From Bacillus massilinigeriensis (lineage in GTDB: Bacteria > Bacillota > Bacilli > Bacillales > Cytobacillaceae), in NCBI RefSeq assembly GCF_900117315.1, contig NZ_LT630337.1:974664-1038663 (forward strand): 64,000 nt of DNA. Direction: 5' to 3'. The position numbers were made by a program, and so were the translations under genes. Under the pieces are notes generated by a model. The model ran no database searches and was not told the origin of the DNA. It saw nothing but the letters and a program-made list of their open reading frames with translations. Shown piece by piece: positions 55,172 to 63,692 of the stretch. The number at the start of each line of letters is the position of its first letter. Within the stretch, counting starts at the first letter, position 1.

Positions 55172-57760
55172 CTAAATATTTTCCTGCTTCAAACCATCAA
55201 TGATATTTTCTTTTTTAATTTTACTAATGGAATAAAGCATCGCAGAGCCAACAATTAGGAAGATAGCGATAATCACATAAATGAAACTCAACCATGGGAT
55301 TTCAAATCCATATTCGAAGGTCTTTCTCATAGCCCAATAAATGAATCCCATAACAATCACACTAATAGGAATTCCGTACAATAAGGCTTTGATACCATAA
55401 AATATACTTTCATAGTTTATCATTTTGTTGAAGCCTTTTGATGTCATTCCAACGGATTTTAGCATTGCAAATTCACGTTTCCTCAAGGAAATGCTTGTAG
55501 AAATTGTATTGAATATATTGGCTATCGAGATGAGTGAGATGAGTGCAATGAATCCATAAGTGAATACAGACATCAATAAAACCATCTGTTCCTCCCGCTC
55601 TCTCTCCTGAAAGACATTATAGACATACATATTGGATTTTTTCATATCTTCAAGTGCTTTTTGTGTTTCCATTGGATCCGAACTCTTTAAGTAAATATTG
55701 TCATTAATGGGATTTTTAACTTCTTTATTTACTAACTGATTTAGAGTATCCATGGTCATAACCAATTCCATACCACCTAAACCTGCACGATAACTACCCA
55801 TTGGCAATTCCTCAGTTATTGTCCCTACTTGCACTTGGTGGACCTTATTAAAAGCCCCCGTTTCATAATCCATCGATAATAACTCTAATGTTTTTCCTTT
55901 CTCTATATTGATTGATTTTGTTTCAATTATTTTTCCCGTTTCCATATCCTGATATTTTATTTTTCTAATAGCAATTGCCTTTGGTTTTTGCGGTTGATTA
56001 TATTCTTTGAAATCCACGCCAACTTTTTTTGCATAGTCTTTAAAGCTTTGATCATCCAATGCATGAAGTACGACGTAATAGGTATATTTTCCATTTTCTA
56101 ATAAGGTTTGATCCTTTTTAACGAGCTCCTGTAAGCTGTCAGCTATCTCTGATTGCTCCAATTTCGTATTTAGCTCCAAACTCTTATCAAGCGTATAATC
56201 AGTCACATTTGCTAAATGTGAAATTACATTTAACTCCTTTTCATCTGAAGATAGATCTAATGACACATTAATATCAAAATTCACATCATCCTGGGATAGT
56301 ACCAGGGTTTTTTTCAAACTCTCAGTAAAAAAGGATACGGATAAAAATAAGACAATACTAATGACGAGAGAAAATACGGTTGCCTTGTATCTTCTTTTAT
56401 TTCTCTTTAAGTTTTTCAAACCAATTTCCGCCTCTAGTCCAAATAGCTTGCGAATGATTTTTGAGGTCTTTACCGCTTTACTAGTCAGTTTTATATCCTG
56501 TGTTTGGCGAATCGCTTCAATTGGAGAAATCTTGGATGCCTTCCTAGCAGGTAGGTAAGTTGAGATAAAAATAGTCAAAATGGATACCAGGCAAGCAGTT
56601 AATAGAGAAAATGGAGTAATAATTAGCTTTAGCCTTTCAGTAATTAGAAGTGCTTCTTCAATAAAGGAGTTTATAAACATAAAAGTGATACCAATTCCAC
56701 CTAGGCCAGCGAGTAGTCCTAATGGAATGCTGATCGCCCCAATAAACGCCCCTTCAAAAAAGACAGAGTTTCGTTTTTGCTTTTTTGTTGCCCCAACACT
56801 TGCAAGCATTCCGAGATGTCTGGAACGTTCAGAAACACTAATAGCAAAAGCGTTATAGATTAAAGAAACAGACCCGATTATAATAACACCCATGATAATA
56901 CCCAATAAAGAGTTCAATGTTATTTTTAAATTACCGTTCCCTGTCACTCCATAATAGCGAAGGAGTTCTTCGTTGAAGCTAAAGGCTTTCACATGATTTT
57001 CCTTTGCTAATTTCTCCGTCTGCTTGAAAAGAGTATTGCTAACCTTGTTAAGAACGACAAGTGCATTGACTTGTTCCTCTCCATTTAACGTGCTAGGGTC
57101 TAAGAAATTAATTACTGTGTAACCCGGTGCCCACGATGGCTCCCATTTTGGTCGTTTAATCATTCCTACAATCGTAAAGGTTTTTGTTTCTTGTATCTTT
57201 AACGTTTCACTCGTTTTTCCCTCTTCATCTCTTTGTACATCATAATTCTGTAAGAGAGGCTCGACTTCATTCTCCAAATACCTCTCTCCCATTTCTATAG
57301 TGATTGAATCACCAATCTTATAGTTAACACCGGCATCATTTATTATCTCTTCTGAAATAACGACTTCATTTTCAGACTTAGGAAGACGTCCTTTTTTTAG
57401 CTCAATCGGGAATTGTGTTAATCCTTTTTCGCTGTATTCCTTAATGTATAAATAGGGTTTATTTTCATTTTCCGATTCCTTTAGGCGAGCATATTTTCCA
57501 TTGTTAGTAAGAATGACTTTTTGTGTATTCTCATCTTTTTGAATCGCCTCAATCTGATCTTTGTTCACATTTTTATATTGAACATGCCACTCTCCATCAG
57601 TTGCAATAGTTTGTCTTTTCATCAAATCCAAAAATGAAACACCGAGAGTGGAGACCGCTGTTACCATGGCTACTGAAATAATGACTCCAATAATGGTCAC
57701 AAGCGTTCTTCTTTTATTTTCCTTAAGATGTCTTAAGGTTAGTCGGTTAATAATATTCAT
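55172..57760 (-). CDS. FtsX-type ABC transporter permease (MacB-like)
   Basis: An 862-residue permease with about eight membrane helices in two FtsX modules. An N-terminal helix (TLVTIIGVIISVAMVTAVSTLG) is followed by an extracellular MacB-type core, three helices near residues 285-410, then a repeat of the same plan: a helix near 465, a second extracellular domain, and three helices at 735-855. The intervening ARKASKISPIEAIRQTQD is the coupling motif. The plan is not the 10-helix BceB type. It overlaps the ATPase gene by 4 bases. It probably moves or senses lipids or antimicrobial peptides. Confidence 0.9.
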   Translation of the reverse strand: MNIINRLTLRHLKENKRRTLVTIIGVIISVAMVTAVSTLGVSFLDLMKRQTIATDGEWHVQYKNVNKDQIEAIQKDENTQKVILTNNGKYARLKESENENKPYLYIKEYSEKGLTQFPIELKKGRLPKSENEVVISEEIINDAGVNYKIGDSITIEMGERYLENEVEPLLQNYDVQRDEEGKTSETLKIQETKTFTIVGMIKRPKWEPSWAPGYTVINFLDPSTLNGEEQVNALVVLNKVSNTLFKQTEKLAKENHVKAFSFNEELLRYYGVTGNGNLKITLNSLLGIIMGVIIIGSVSLIYNAFAISVSERSRHLGMLASVGATKKQKRNSVFFEGAFIGAISIPLGLLAGLGGIGITFMFINSFIEEALLITERLKLIITPFSLLTACLVSILTIFISTYLPARKASKISPIEAIRQTQDIKLTSKAVKTSKIIRKLFGLEAEIGLKNLKRNKRRYKATVFSLVISIVLFLSVSFFTESLKKTLVLSQDDVNFDINVSLDLSSDEKELNVISHLANVTDYTLDKSLELNTKLEQSEIADSLQELVKKDQTLLENGKYTYYVVLHALDDQSFKDYAKKVGVDFKEYNQPQKPKAIAIRKIKYQDMETGKIIETKSINIEKGKTLELLSMDYETGAFNKVHQVQVGTITEELPMGSYRAGLGGMELVMTMDTLNQLVNKEVKNPINDNIYLKSSDPMETQKALEDMKKSNMYVYNVFQEREREEQMVLLMSVFTYGFIALISLISIANIFNTISTSISLRKREFAMLKSVGMTSKGFNKMINYESIFYGIKALLYGIPISVIVMGFIYWAMRKTFEYGFEIPWLSFIYVIIAIFLIVGSAMLYSISKIKKENIIDGLKQENI

Positions 57761-58440
57761 GGACGAATCACCTCGTCCTTCGCAATCTTACCGTCTTCAA
57801 TAGAAATGACGCGATCAGCTTGCAAGGCAATGTGTTCATCATGAGTAATCACAATCAATGTTTGGTTAAAAGTCTTGTTAAACATTTTTAACAGTTCAAT
57901 AATTTCATTGCTGTTTTTGCTATCAAGATTTCCGGTTGGTTCATCAGCGAGCATAATAGAAGGGTTGCTGATAAGAGCCCGACCAATCGATACTCTTTGC
58001 TGCTGTCCACCAGATAGCTGATTCGGTAAATGACCTAAACGTTCCTTTAGTCCAAGAATACCAACGATATCATTAAACTGCTTCTTATCCACCTTATGCT
58101 CATCTAAAAGCAATGGGAGGGTGATATTTTCTTCAACCGTTAATATCGGAATTAAATTATAAAATTGATAGATTAACCCAATCTGCCTTCTTCTAAAAAT
58201 AGCCAACTGGGTTTCATCTAGCCCATAGATATCTGTGTTATTAATGAGAACCTTCCCGTGACTTGGACGATCAACCCCTCCAAGCAAATGCAATAACGTT
58301 GATTTACCAGAGCCTGAAGGTCCTATAATCGCAACAAATTCTCCTTTCTTCACTGAGAAGGAAACATCATCGAGAGCTTTAACTGCGGTATCACCTTTCC
58401 CATAGACTTTAGACAGATTTTCTATTTGCAAAATATTCAT
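57757..58440 (-). CDS. ABC transporter ATP-binding protein (LolD/MacB-like)
   Basis: A 227-residue ATPase with Walker A GPSGSGKSTLLHLLGG, Q-loop LIYQFYNLIP, signature LSGGQQQRVSIGRAL and Walker B IMLADEPTGNLDSKN, the LolD/MacB/YxdL pattern. It overlaps the permease start by 4 bases. It follows the histidine kinase gene by 111 bases and is probably part of the same operon or under control of the response regulator. Confidence 0.95.
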   Translation of the reverse strand: MNILQIENLSKVYGKGDTAVKALDDVSFSVKKGEFVAIIGPSGSGKSTLLHLLGGVDRPSHGKVLINNTDIYGLDETQLAIFRRRQIGLIYQFYNLIPILTVEENITLPLLLDEHKVDKKQFNDIVGILGLKERLGHLPNQLSGGQQQRVSIGRALISNPSIMLADEPTGNLDSKNSNEIIELLKMFNKTFNQTLIVITHDEHIALQADRVISIEDGKIAKDEVIRP

Positions 58441-58551
58441 TATAAGTTCCTCCTAATATCCATTTCCACTACAGTTTATCTGTCTAAAATGACTATCAAG
58501 TGACTCTTAAATGACAATTTAGTCACTTAAGAAATTTTCTACAAAGTTTAT

Positions 58552-59556
58552 TTAAATAATTTGCTTGTAAATTTTTATCTGGAATTGTGTCCCTTCCCCT
58601 ACGACACTCTTAACCTTAATATCACCATTCTGACTTGTGATAATGCTATTGGCCATTGCAAGTCCAATCCCAACACTGTCTTCACTCGCATTTTTTCCTT
58701 TATAAAATCTCTTGAATATATAGGGAAGATCCTCTCTTGCTATTCCCTTTCCATTATCGGAAATCGTAATTTCCGTATATAAGGCATTTTCGTTATAGAA
58801 AATGGAAATCTCTCCCCTGTTATCCGTATGCTCTACACAGTTTTTTAAAATATTAATAAGTGCTTCTGCAATCCAATTTATATCTCCAACAAAAGTGGCA
58901 TTTAGCTCTCCATCAATTTTTAATGTTTGCTCCTTAATATCCATTGGAATTAAAATCGGCTCAACTGCTTTTCGTATCAATTCTTGGACAGAAATTTGAT
59001 CCTTTTTAAACAAAACGGTACCTGCATCTATTTTCGAAAGCTTTAGCAGGGATGACACGAGCCATTCGATTCTTTCTAATTGCACATGAATGTTCCTTGT
59101 AAATTCTGCTCGCTTTGTTTCATTAAGTGTGGGATCACTTAATAAGTCAGACATCACCATCATCGAGGTTAATGGCGTTTTAAGCTGATGAGAGATATCC
59201 GAAATAGCATTCATCAGCATGATTTTATCATCCTGTAAATAATTGCTTTTCTCAGAAAGCATTGATGTTACTTTATAAATATCATTTTTGAGAATACTAA
59301 GTTCCCCTTCGTAATTATCACTGATATCGAGGCCATAATCCCCACCTGCAATCCTTCTTAAATAATTGGATAATTTCTCAATTTCTTTATATCGCAACCA
59401 AGTAAAATATAAGAAATATCCAATGAGGAGGAAGGAAAAAACTAAGAGGAACAAAGCTGCCTTCATTGACAAAAGAATACCAGCGAATCCGATTGCTACT
59501 AGACAGATATTGCTTATTATGAAAATCAGCCATTTAATTTCTCTATTTCGTAGCAT
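58552..59556 (-). CDS. Sensor histidine kinase, intramembrane-sensing type
   Basis: A 334-residue kinase: two membrane helices (residues ~9-30 and ~34-54) with almost no external loop, so it cannot bind ligand outside by itself. It then has the H-box NAISDISHQLKTPLTSM with phospho-acceptor His123, N-box LINILKNCVEH, G-boxes SDNGKGIAREDLPYIFKRFYKG and VGIGLAMANSII. Kinases of this build usually get their signal from a partner ABC transporter, here encoded downstream. The ATG touches the stop of the regulator gene. Confidence 0.92.
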   Translation of the reverse strand: MLRNREIKWLIFIISNICLVAIGFAGILLSMKAALFLLVFSFLLIGYFLYFTWLRYKEIEKLSNYLRRIAGGDYGLDISDNYEGELSILKNDIYKVTSMLSEKSNYLQDDKIMLMNAISDISHQLKTPLTSMMVMSDLLSDPTLNETKRAEFTRNIHVQLERIEWLVSSLLKLSKIDAGTVLFKKDQISVQELIRKAVEPILIPMDIKEQTLKIDGELNATFVGDINWIAEALINILKNCVEHTDNRGEISIFYNENALYTEITISDNGKGIAREDLPYIFKRFYKGKNASEDSVGIGLAMANSIITSQNGDIKVKSVVGEGTQFQIKIYKQII

Positions 59557-60246
59557 TTACTCACCTACCTTATAGCCCATTCCACGAACAGTTTTTATAA
59601 TCGTTGGATTTTGCGGGTTCTCTTCTAGCTTTTCTCTTAATCTCTTGATATAAACCGTAAGTGTATTATCGTTCACAAAGTCTCCCGCCACATCCCAGAT
59701 TCGTTCTAATAGCTGATTCCTTGTTAACACCTGTCCAATATGATTGGCAAAAATCAAGAGCAAGCGATATTCTAAGGCAGTTAAAATGACCTCCTCGTCC
59801 TTACGATATACTTTTCCCTCTAAAGTATTGATACGGATGTTTTCGATTTCGATCACGGTTTTCTGCTGAAGGCTAGTCTGTTTATTGTAACGACGAAGCA
59901 CAGACTTAATTCGAGAGAGTAGTTCCCGTATTCGAAAAGGCTTTGTTATATAATCGTCAGCTCCCATATCAAGACCCATCACCACATTCACTTCATCGTC
60001 AAGGGCAGTCAGAAAGATAACTGGTTTATCGTCCTTCCTTTTCACTAATGCGCATAAATCATACCCGCTCCCATCGGGTAAGGATAAATCAAACAAACAT
60101 AGATCGATTTCACTTAATTGGTCCTCAATAATCCACTTAGCCGTTTCAAAATTATGGCAAAGGGTTGTTTCATATTGATCCTGTTGCAAGGAATACTCTA
60201 ACCCGGAGGCAATTGTTTTATCATCTTCAACCAACAATATTTTCAT
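59557..60246 (-). CDS. OmpR/PhoB-family response regulator
   Basis: A 229-residue regulator. The receiver domain has the acid pair EDD at 7-9, phospho-acceptor Asp53 in CLFDLSLPDG, Thr/Lys in FLTALDD and ITKPFRIRELL. The C-terminal winged helix contains VILTALEYRLLLIFANH and LTVYIKRLREKLEENP. It pairs with the adjacent kinase; targets probably include the downstream ABC genes. It is the first gene in the operon, with a promoter 30-60 bases upstream. Confidence 0.94.
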   Translation of the reverse strand: MKILLVEDDKTIASGLEYSLQQDQYETTLCHNFETAKWIIEDQLSEIDLCLFDLSLPDGSGYDLCALVKRKDDKPVIFLTALDDEVNVVMGLDMGADDYITKPFRIRELLSRIKSVLRRYNKQTSLQQKTVIEIENIRINTLEGKVYRKDEEVILTALEYRLLLIFANHIGQVLTRNQLLERIWDVAGDFVNDNTLTVYIKRLREKLEENPQNPTIIKTVRGMGYKVGE

Positions 60247-60283
60247 AATTAACTCCTTAACTAATTCTAGGTACTATTCTTCC

Positions 60284-60313
60284 ATCATATTTTATTAGGA
60301 AGAACCTCGTCAA
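60284..60313 (-). promoter_or_regulatory. Promoter of the two-component/ABC operon
   Basis: On the minus strand TTGACG (60308-60313), 18 bases, TATGAT (60284-60289), with the predicted start about 30 bases before the response-regulator ATG. Confidence 0.6.
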
Positions 60314-60407
60314 AAAAATACAAAAGCCAATAATTATTTAAAAATAAAAGTTCCATTACTATTTCAATATAAATTGAATCATTTTTCAAATGAACATATA
60401 AAATAAT

Positions 60408-60443
60408 AAATCATCCTCCTTATCTATCAGGATGATTTTTTTT
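60408..60443 (+). terminator. Plus-strand hairpin with T-run, no upstream gene
   Basis: A 10-bp perfect stem AAATCATCCT / AGGATGATTT with loop CCTTATCTATC, then TTTTT. Oriented as a plus-strand terminator, but no plus-strand gene precedes it. A promoter-like TTGAAT, 17 bases, TATAAA (60374-60402) ends just before it, so it could be the first structure of the amylase transcript or a separate short RNA. Confidence 0.6.
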
Positions 60444-60553
60444 ATTGTAAGAGGAAATAGACATAAATCAGACAATCTCACTGCATTTATTTGGATAATT
60501 ATTGTAATATACTAAAAGAACGTATTTTTTGTCTCATTTTTTTTTTAGAAAAT

Positions 60554-60567
60554 AGAAATCGTTTTCA
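60554..60567. promoter_or_regulatory. cre site upstream of the GH13 gene
   Basis: AGAAATCGTTTTCA matches the CcpA consensus at all fixed positions except the first base. It lies 49 bases upstream of the ATG, in the leader or promoter region, and fits repression by glucose of a maltodextrin enzyme. Confidence 0.6.
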
Positions 60568-60615
60568 AAATTTGGGATTTCTATCAGAAGGCTAAATGAT
60601 TAGGAGGAGTTTCAT

Positions 60616-62340
60616 ATGCTAAAAGAAGCAATTTATCATCGACCAAAAAACAATTTTGCCTATGCTTATAACCAGCAAACCTTACATATCCGAATTCATA
60701 CGAAGAAAAATGATATAAAGGAAGTCCATCTACATTTTCAAGATCCTTTTAAGGGAGATAGCGTTGGCTTAGGTCATACTCAAAAACCAATGAAAAAAAT
60801 GGGATCGAATCAATTGTTTGATTATTGGCAGGTTGAGGTTACCCCTCCACACCGAAGAGTAGAATATTATTTTGAATTCATTGATCATGATCCAAACTTC
60901 AAACCCCAGTATTATTCAGAAAGAGGATTTTTCGAGGATCAGGAAAAGGTTCATAGCCTGTTTAGATTTCCATTTATTAATCCAGTTGATGTGTTAACAG
61001 CACCTGAATGGGTCAAAGAAACCGTTTGGTATCAAATTTTCCCTGAAAGGTTTGCCAATGGGAATTCGGCAAGGAACCCTGAAAACACCTTGGAATGGGG
61101 AAGCGCAGAGCCAACACCAGAGAATTATTTTGGAGGAGATTTAGACGGAGTTATCGAGCACTTAGATCATTTGACTGAGCTTGGGGTAACGGGAATCTAT
61201 TTCAATCCTATTTTTAAAGCAATGACAAATCATAAATATGATACCATTGATTATTTACAGATTGACCCTCACTTTGGCGAAAAGGAAACCCTGAAAAAAT
61301 TAGTTAGTGAATGCCATGATAGAGGGATTCGTGTCATGTTGGATGCCGTATTTAATCACTGCGGGTTTTATTTTGAACCATTTCAAGATGTTTTAAAACA
61401 CGGGGAGAAATCAAAATATAAGGATTGGTTCCATATTCACGAGTTTCCGGTTCGAACAGAGCCACTTCCTAATTATGATACCTTTTCATTCACCCATATG
61501 ATGCCAAAATTCAATACTGAAAATGATGAGGTCAAAGATTACTTATTGGGTGTCGCCCGTTATTGGATCGAGGAATGTGATATTGATGGTTGGAGATTAG
61601 ATGTTTCTAATGAAGTGGATCACGCCTTCTGGAGGGAATTTAGAAAGGTTGTAAAAAATGCCAAATCTGACGTATATATTCTAGGGGAAATTTGGAATGA
61701 TTCCATGCCATGGCTTCAAGGAGACCAATTTGATGCCGTCATGAACTATCCATTTACCGATCTCACCTTGGATTTACTTGCGAAAGAAAGGATCAGCATT
61801 CAAGAATACAAAGATGGAATCGAAGAATTACTGTATAAATACCCGCTCAATGTGAATGAAGTAGCCTTTAATCTATTAGGGAGTCATGATACCCCTCGAA
61901 TGCTAACCATCGCAAAAGGGAATAAAGAGAAACTGAAACAACTCTTCCTCACTCTCTTAACCTTCTCTGGTAGCCCATGTATTTATTATGGCGATGAAAT
62001 TGGGATGGATGGTGAATTAGATCCAGGCTGCCGGAAATGTATGGTTTGGGATAAGGAAATGCAGGATCGGGAAATTCTTGAGTTTGTAAAGCATTTAATA
62101 TCTTTAAGAAAAAATAATAAAGCATTGTCACATGGGGTATTAATTTTCCGTGAGGAGGCAAATGTTTTAGTGTACGATAAAACCTTCAATAATGAGAAAT
62201 TCACCATAGTGATTAATCCATCTGCTGAAGCTGCACGAATCGATTTAGATATGAGCCATATGGAGCTTCTTCTTGGAAATGGATTGCTAGATGGTGAAAT
62301 TCCTGGTAATGGGTATTTATTATTAAAAGAGAAAAAATAA
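60616..62340 (+). CDS. GH13 maltogenic amylase / neopullulanase-like glycosidase
   Basis: A 574-residue cytoplasmic enzyme. An N-terminal starch-binding-like domain (residues ~1-125) is followed by the GH13_20 barrel: VWYQIFPERFANG, MLDAVFNHCG, the nucleophile Asp in GWRLDVSNEVDH, the acid Glu in ILGEIWND, and LLGSHDTPR. A short C-terminal beta domain ends the protein. Such enzymes (cyclomaltodextrinase, neopullulanase) hydrolyse imported maltodextrins. There is no signal peptide. AGGAGG precedes the ATG, with a cre site upstream. No sugar transporter is adjacent. Confidence 0.93.
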   Translation: MLKEAIYHRPKNNFAYAYNQQTLHIRIHTKKNDIKEVHLHFQDPFKGDSVGLGHTQKPMKKMGSNQLFDYWQVEVTPPHRRVEYYFEFIDHDPNFKPQYYSERGFFEDQEKVHSLFRFPFINPVDVLTAPEWVKETVWYQIFPERFANGNSARNPENTLEWGSAEPTPENYFGGDLDGVIEHLDHLTELGVTGIYFNPIFKAMTNHKYDTIDYLQIDPHFGEKETLKKLVSECHDRGIRVMLDAVFNHCGFYFEPFQDVLKHGEKSKYKDWFHIHEFPVRTEPLPNYDTFSFTHMMPKFNTENDEVKDYLLGVARYWIEECDIDGWRLDVSNEVDHAFWREFRKVVKNAKSDVYILGEIWNDSMPWLQGDQFDAVMNYPFTDLTLDLLAKERISIQEYKDGIEELLYKYPLNVNEVAFNLLGSHDTPRMLTIAKGNKEKLKQLFLTLLTFSGSPCIYYGDEIGMDGELDPGCRKCMVWDKEMQDREILEFVKHLISLRKNNKALSHGVLIFREEANVLVYDKTFNNEKFTIVINPSAEAARIDLDMSHMELLLGNGLLDGEIPGNGYLLLKEKK

Positions 62341-62370
62341 AAATACTAGTAACATCAGGATAAACTATAA

Positions 62371-62444
62371 AAAAGCCGTCTATCGTGAACGAATCCCAAT
62401 GATCATGCTTAAAGGGAGATACCGTTCAACTATAGACGGCTTTT
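62371..62444. terminator. Bidirectional terminator
   Basis: A 13-bp stem AAAAGCCGTCTAT / ATAGACGGCTTTT encloses a long loop with a secondary GTGAACG / CGTTCA pairing. It is shared by the GH13 gene and the convergent exporter gene. Confidence 0.85.
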
Positions 62445-62910
62445 ATGCACGTTTTTTGAATTTTCCACTTAGAGGATTTTTAAATTTTGACTGTCGGATC
62501 GATTGATTAACAACTTCAGAAAAGACAAGTCCAATTGCTATTGCACCTGAAATCATAAAAGCCCTTGCAGCAAGATTGATCGCGATACTATAATTATTTT
62601 CTACAAAATTCCGCATCGCATCATAGGCAAGACCTCCCGGCACAAGCGGTATGACACCGGCAACACTAAAAATAATAACAGGAGTTTTATACAGCTTTGA
62701 AAAGATTTGACTGATTACCGCAACGGAAAATGATGCTGCTAATGAAGCAACCACTGAATCTATCCCATTAACCACCATTAAGATATAAATAATCCAACCA
62801 AACATTCCAACAAAACCACATTTAATAAGCGAAGACTTTGGGGTATTAAAAATGACTCCAAAAGCACTTGTTGCAATGAAGCTTGTGATTAACTGTTCGA
62901 AAACCATCAT
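62443..62910 (-). CDS. Threonine/serine exporter, ThrE C-terminal-like subunit
   Basis: A 155-residue membrane protein with four to five helices, of the ThrE_2 (DUF3815) type: SFIATSAFGVIFNTPKSSL, FGWIIYILMVVNG and IIFSVAGVIPLVPGGLAYDAM. In Corynebacterium ThrE both halves are one protein; here and in many Bacilli they are two genes. The ATG at 62910 is taken 6 bases after GGAGGTG. It follows the N-terminal-half gene by 17 bases. The two probably form one exporter. Confidence 0.88.
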   Translation of the reverse strand: MMVFEQLITSFIATSAFGVIFNTPKSSLIKCGFVGMFGWIIYILMVVNGIDSVVASLAASFSVAVISQIFSKLYKTPVIIFSVAGVIPLVPGGLAYDAMRNFVENNYSIAINLAARAFMISGAIAIGLVFSEVVNQSIRQSKFKNPLSGKFKKRA

Positions 62911-62927
62911 CCTATCCACCTCCATCT

Positions 62928-63692
62928 TTAAAAGAAAGTTAATACAACAGCAATCCCCGCACCGATGGCAAAAGCAGTTAAAAACGCCTCAGCCCCTTTT
63001 GATAGACCCGAAACGAAATGGCCTGCCATTAAATCCCTCACAGCATTAGTGATGAGCAACCCTGGAACTAGCGGCATAACTGAACCAATAATAATTTTAT
63101 CTAGCTCGGTACCCCAACCAATTTTTACAAAAAGAAAGGCCAGAAAACCTATAAGAAAAGAGGATAAAAATTCCGAGAAGAATTTTATTGGGACAAGTCG
63201 ATGGAAATTTTGCTGACTAAGGAGGCCGACACCACCGCTCATAAAGGCAGGGATAAAATCATACCAGCCACCTTGAAACATAATGACAAAACAGCCACTA
63301 GAGATGGCTGCAGCTAATATTTGAATGTACAACGGAAACTGCAGCTTTGCCTTTTCTACTTCCTTTAATGCTTCATAGGCTTCCTCTAAGGTAAGTCCTT
63401 TGCTATGTATATTTCTTGAAATGCTATTTACTATTGTTACCTTTTCCAAATCCGTCGTCCGATTGGTGATCCTAAGTAGCCTCGTCTTAGTTTCTCCCAT
63501 TCCTTCGATGGAAAAGATAATCGCGGTTGGAGTCACATAACTATGAGACTGACCGACACCAAACCCGCGCGCAATCCACATCATCGTATCTTCCACTCTA
63601 TAGGTCTCTGCCCCGCTTTGAAGCATAATCTTCCCAGCAAGAAGGCAGACATCCATCACATCATTTGCTAACTTCACATGGTCTTCCATCAT
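62928..63692 (-). CDS. Threonine/serine exporter, ThrE N-terminal-like subunit
   Basis: A protein of about 254 residues of the ThrE (DUF1212) type. The cytoplasmic N-terminus has CLLAGKIMLQSGAETYRVED and SIEGMGETKTRLLRI; residues ~125-254 hold five membrane helices including IIGSVMPLVPGLLITNAVRDL. Two adjacent ATGs (63692, 63689) lie 6-9 bases after GGAG. It works with the short subunit encoded next. The substrate is predicted from the family only; related pairs may export other small acids. Confidence 0.88.
   Translation of the reverse strand: MMEDHVKLANDVMDVCLLAGKIMLQSGAETYRVEDTMMWIARGFGVGQSHSYVTPTAIIFSIEGMGETKTRLLRITNRTTDLEKVTIVNSISRNIHSKGLTLEEAYEALKEVEKAKLQFPLYIQILAAAISSGCFVIMFQGGWYDFIPAFMSGGVGLLSQQNFHRLVPIKFFSEFLSSFLIGFLAFLFVKIGWGTELDKIIIGSVMPLVPGLLITNAVRDLMAGHFVSGLSKGAEAFLTAFAIGAGIAVVLTFF

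Larger units (their letters stand above)
60247..60615. other. Divergent intergenic region, 369 bases
   Basis: This gap lies between the response-regulator gene (minus) and the amylase gene (plus). It holds the regulator promoter (60284-60313), a plus-strand promoter-like pair with a terminator-like hairpin (60374-60443) and a cre site (60554-60567), each listed separately. No further coding sequence is evident. Confidence 0.55.
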
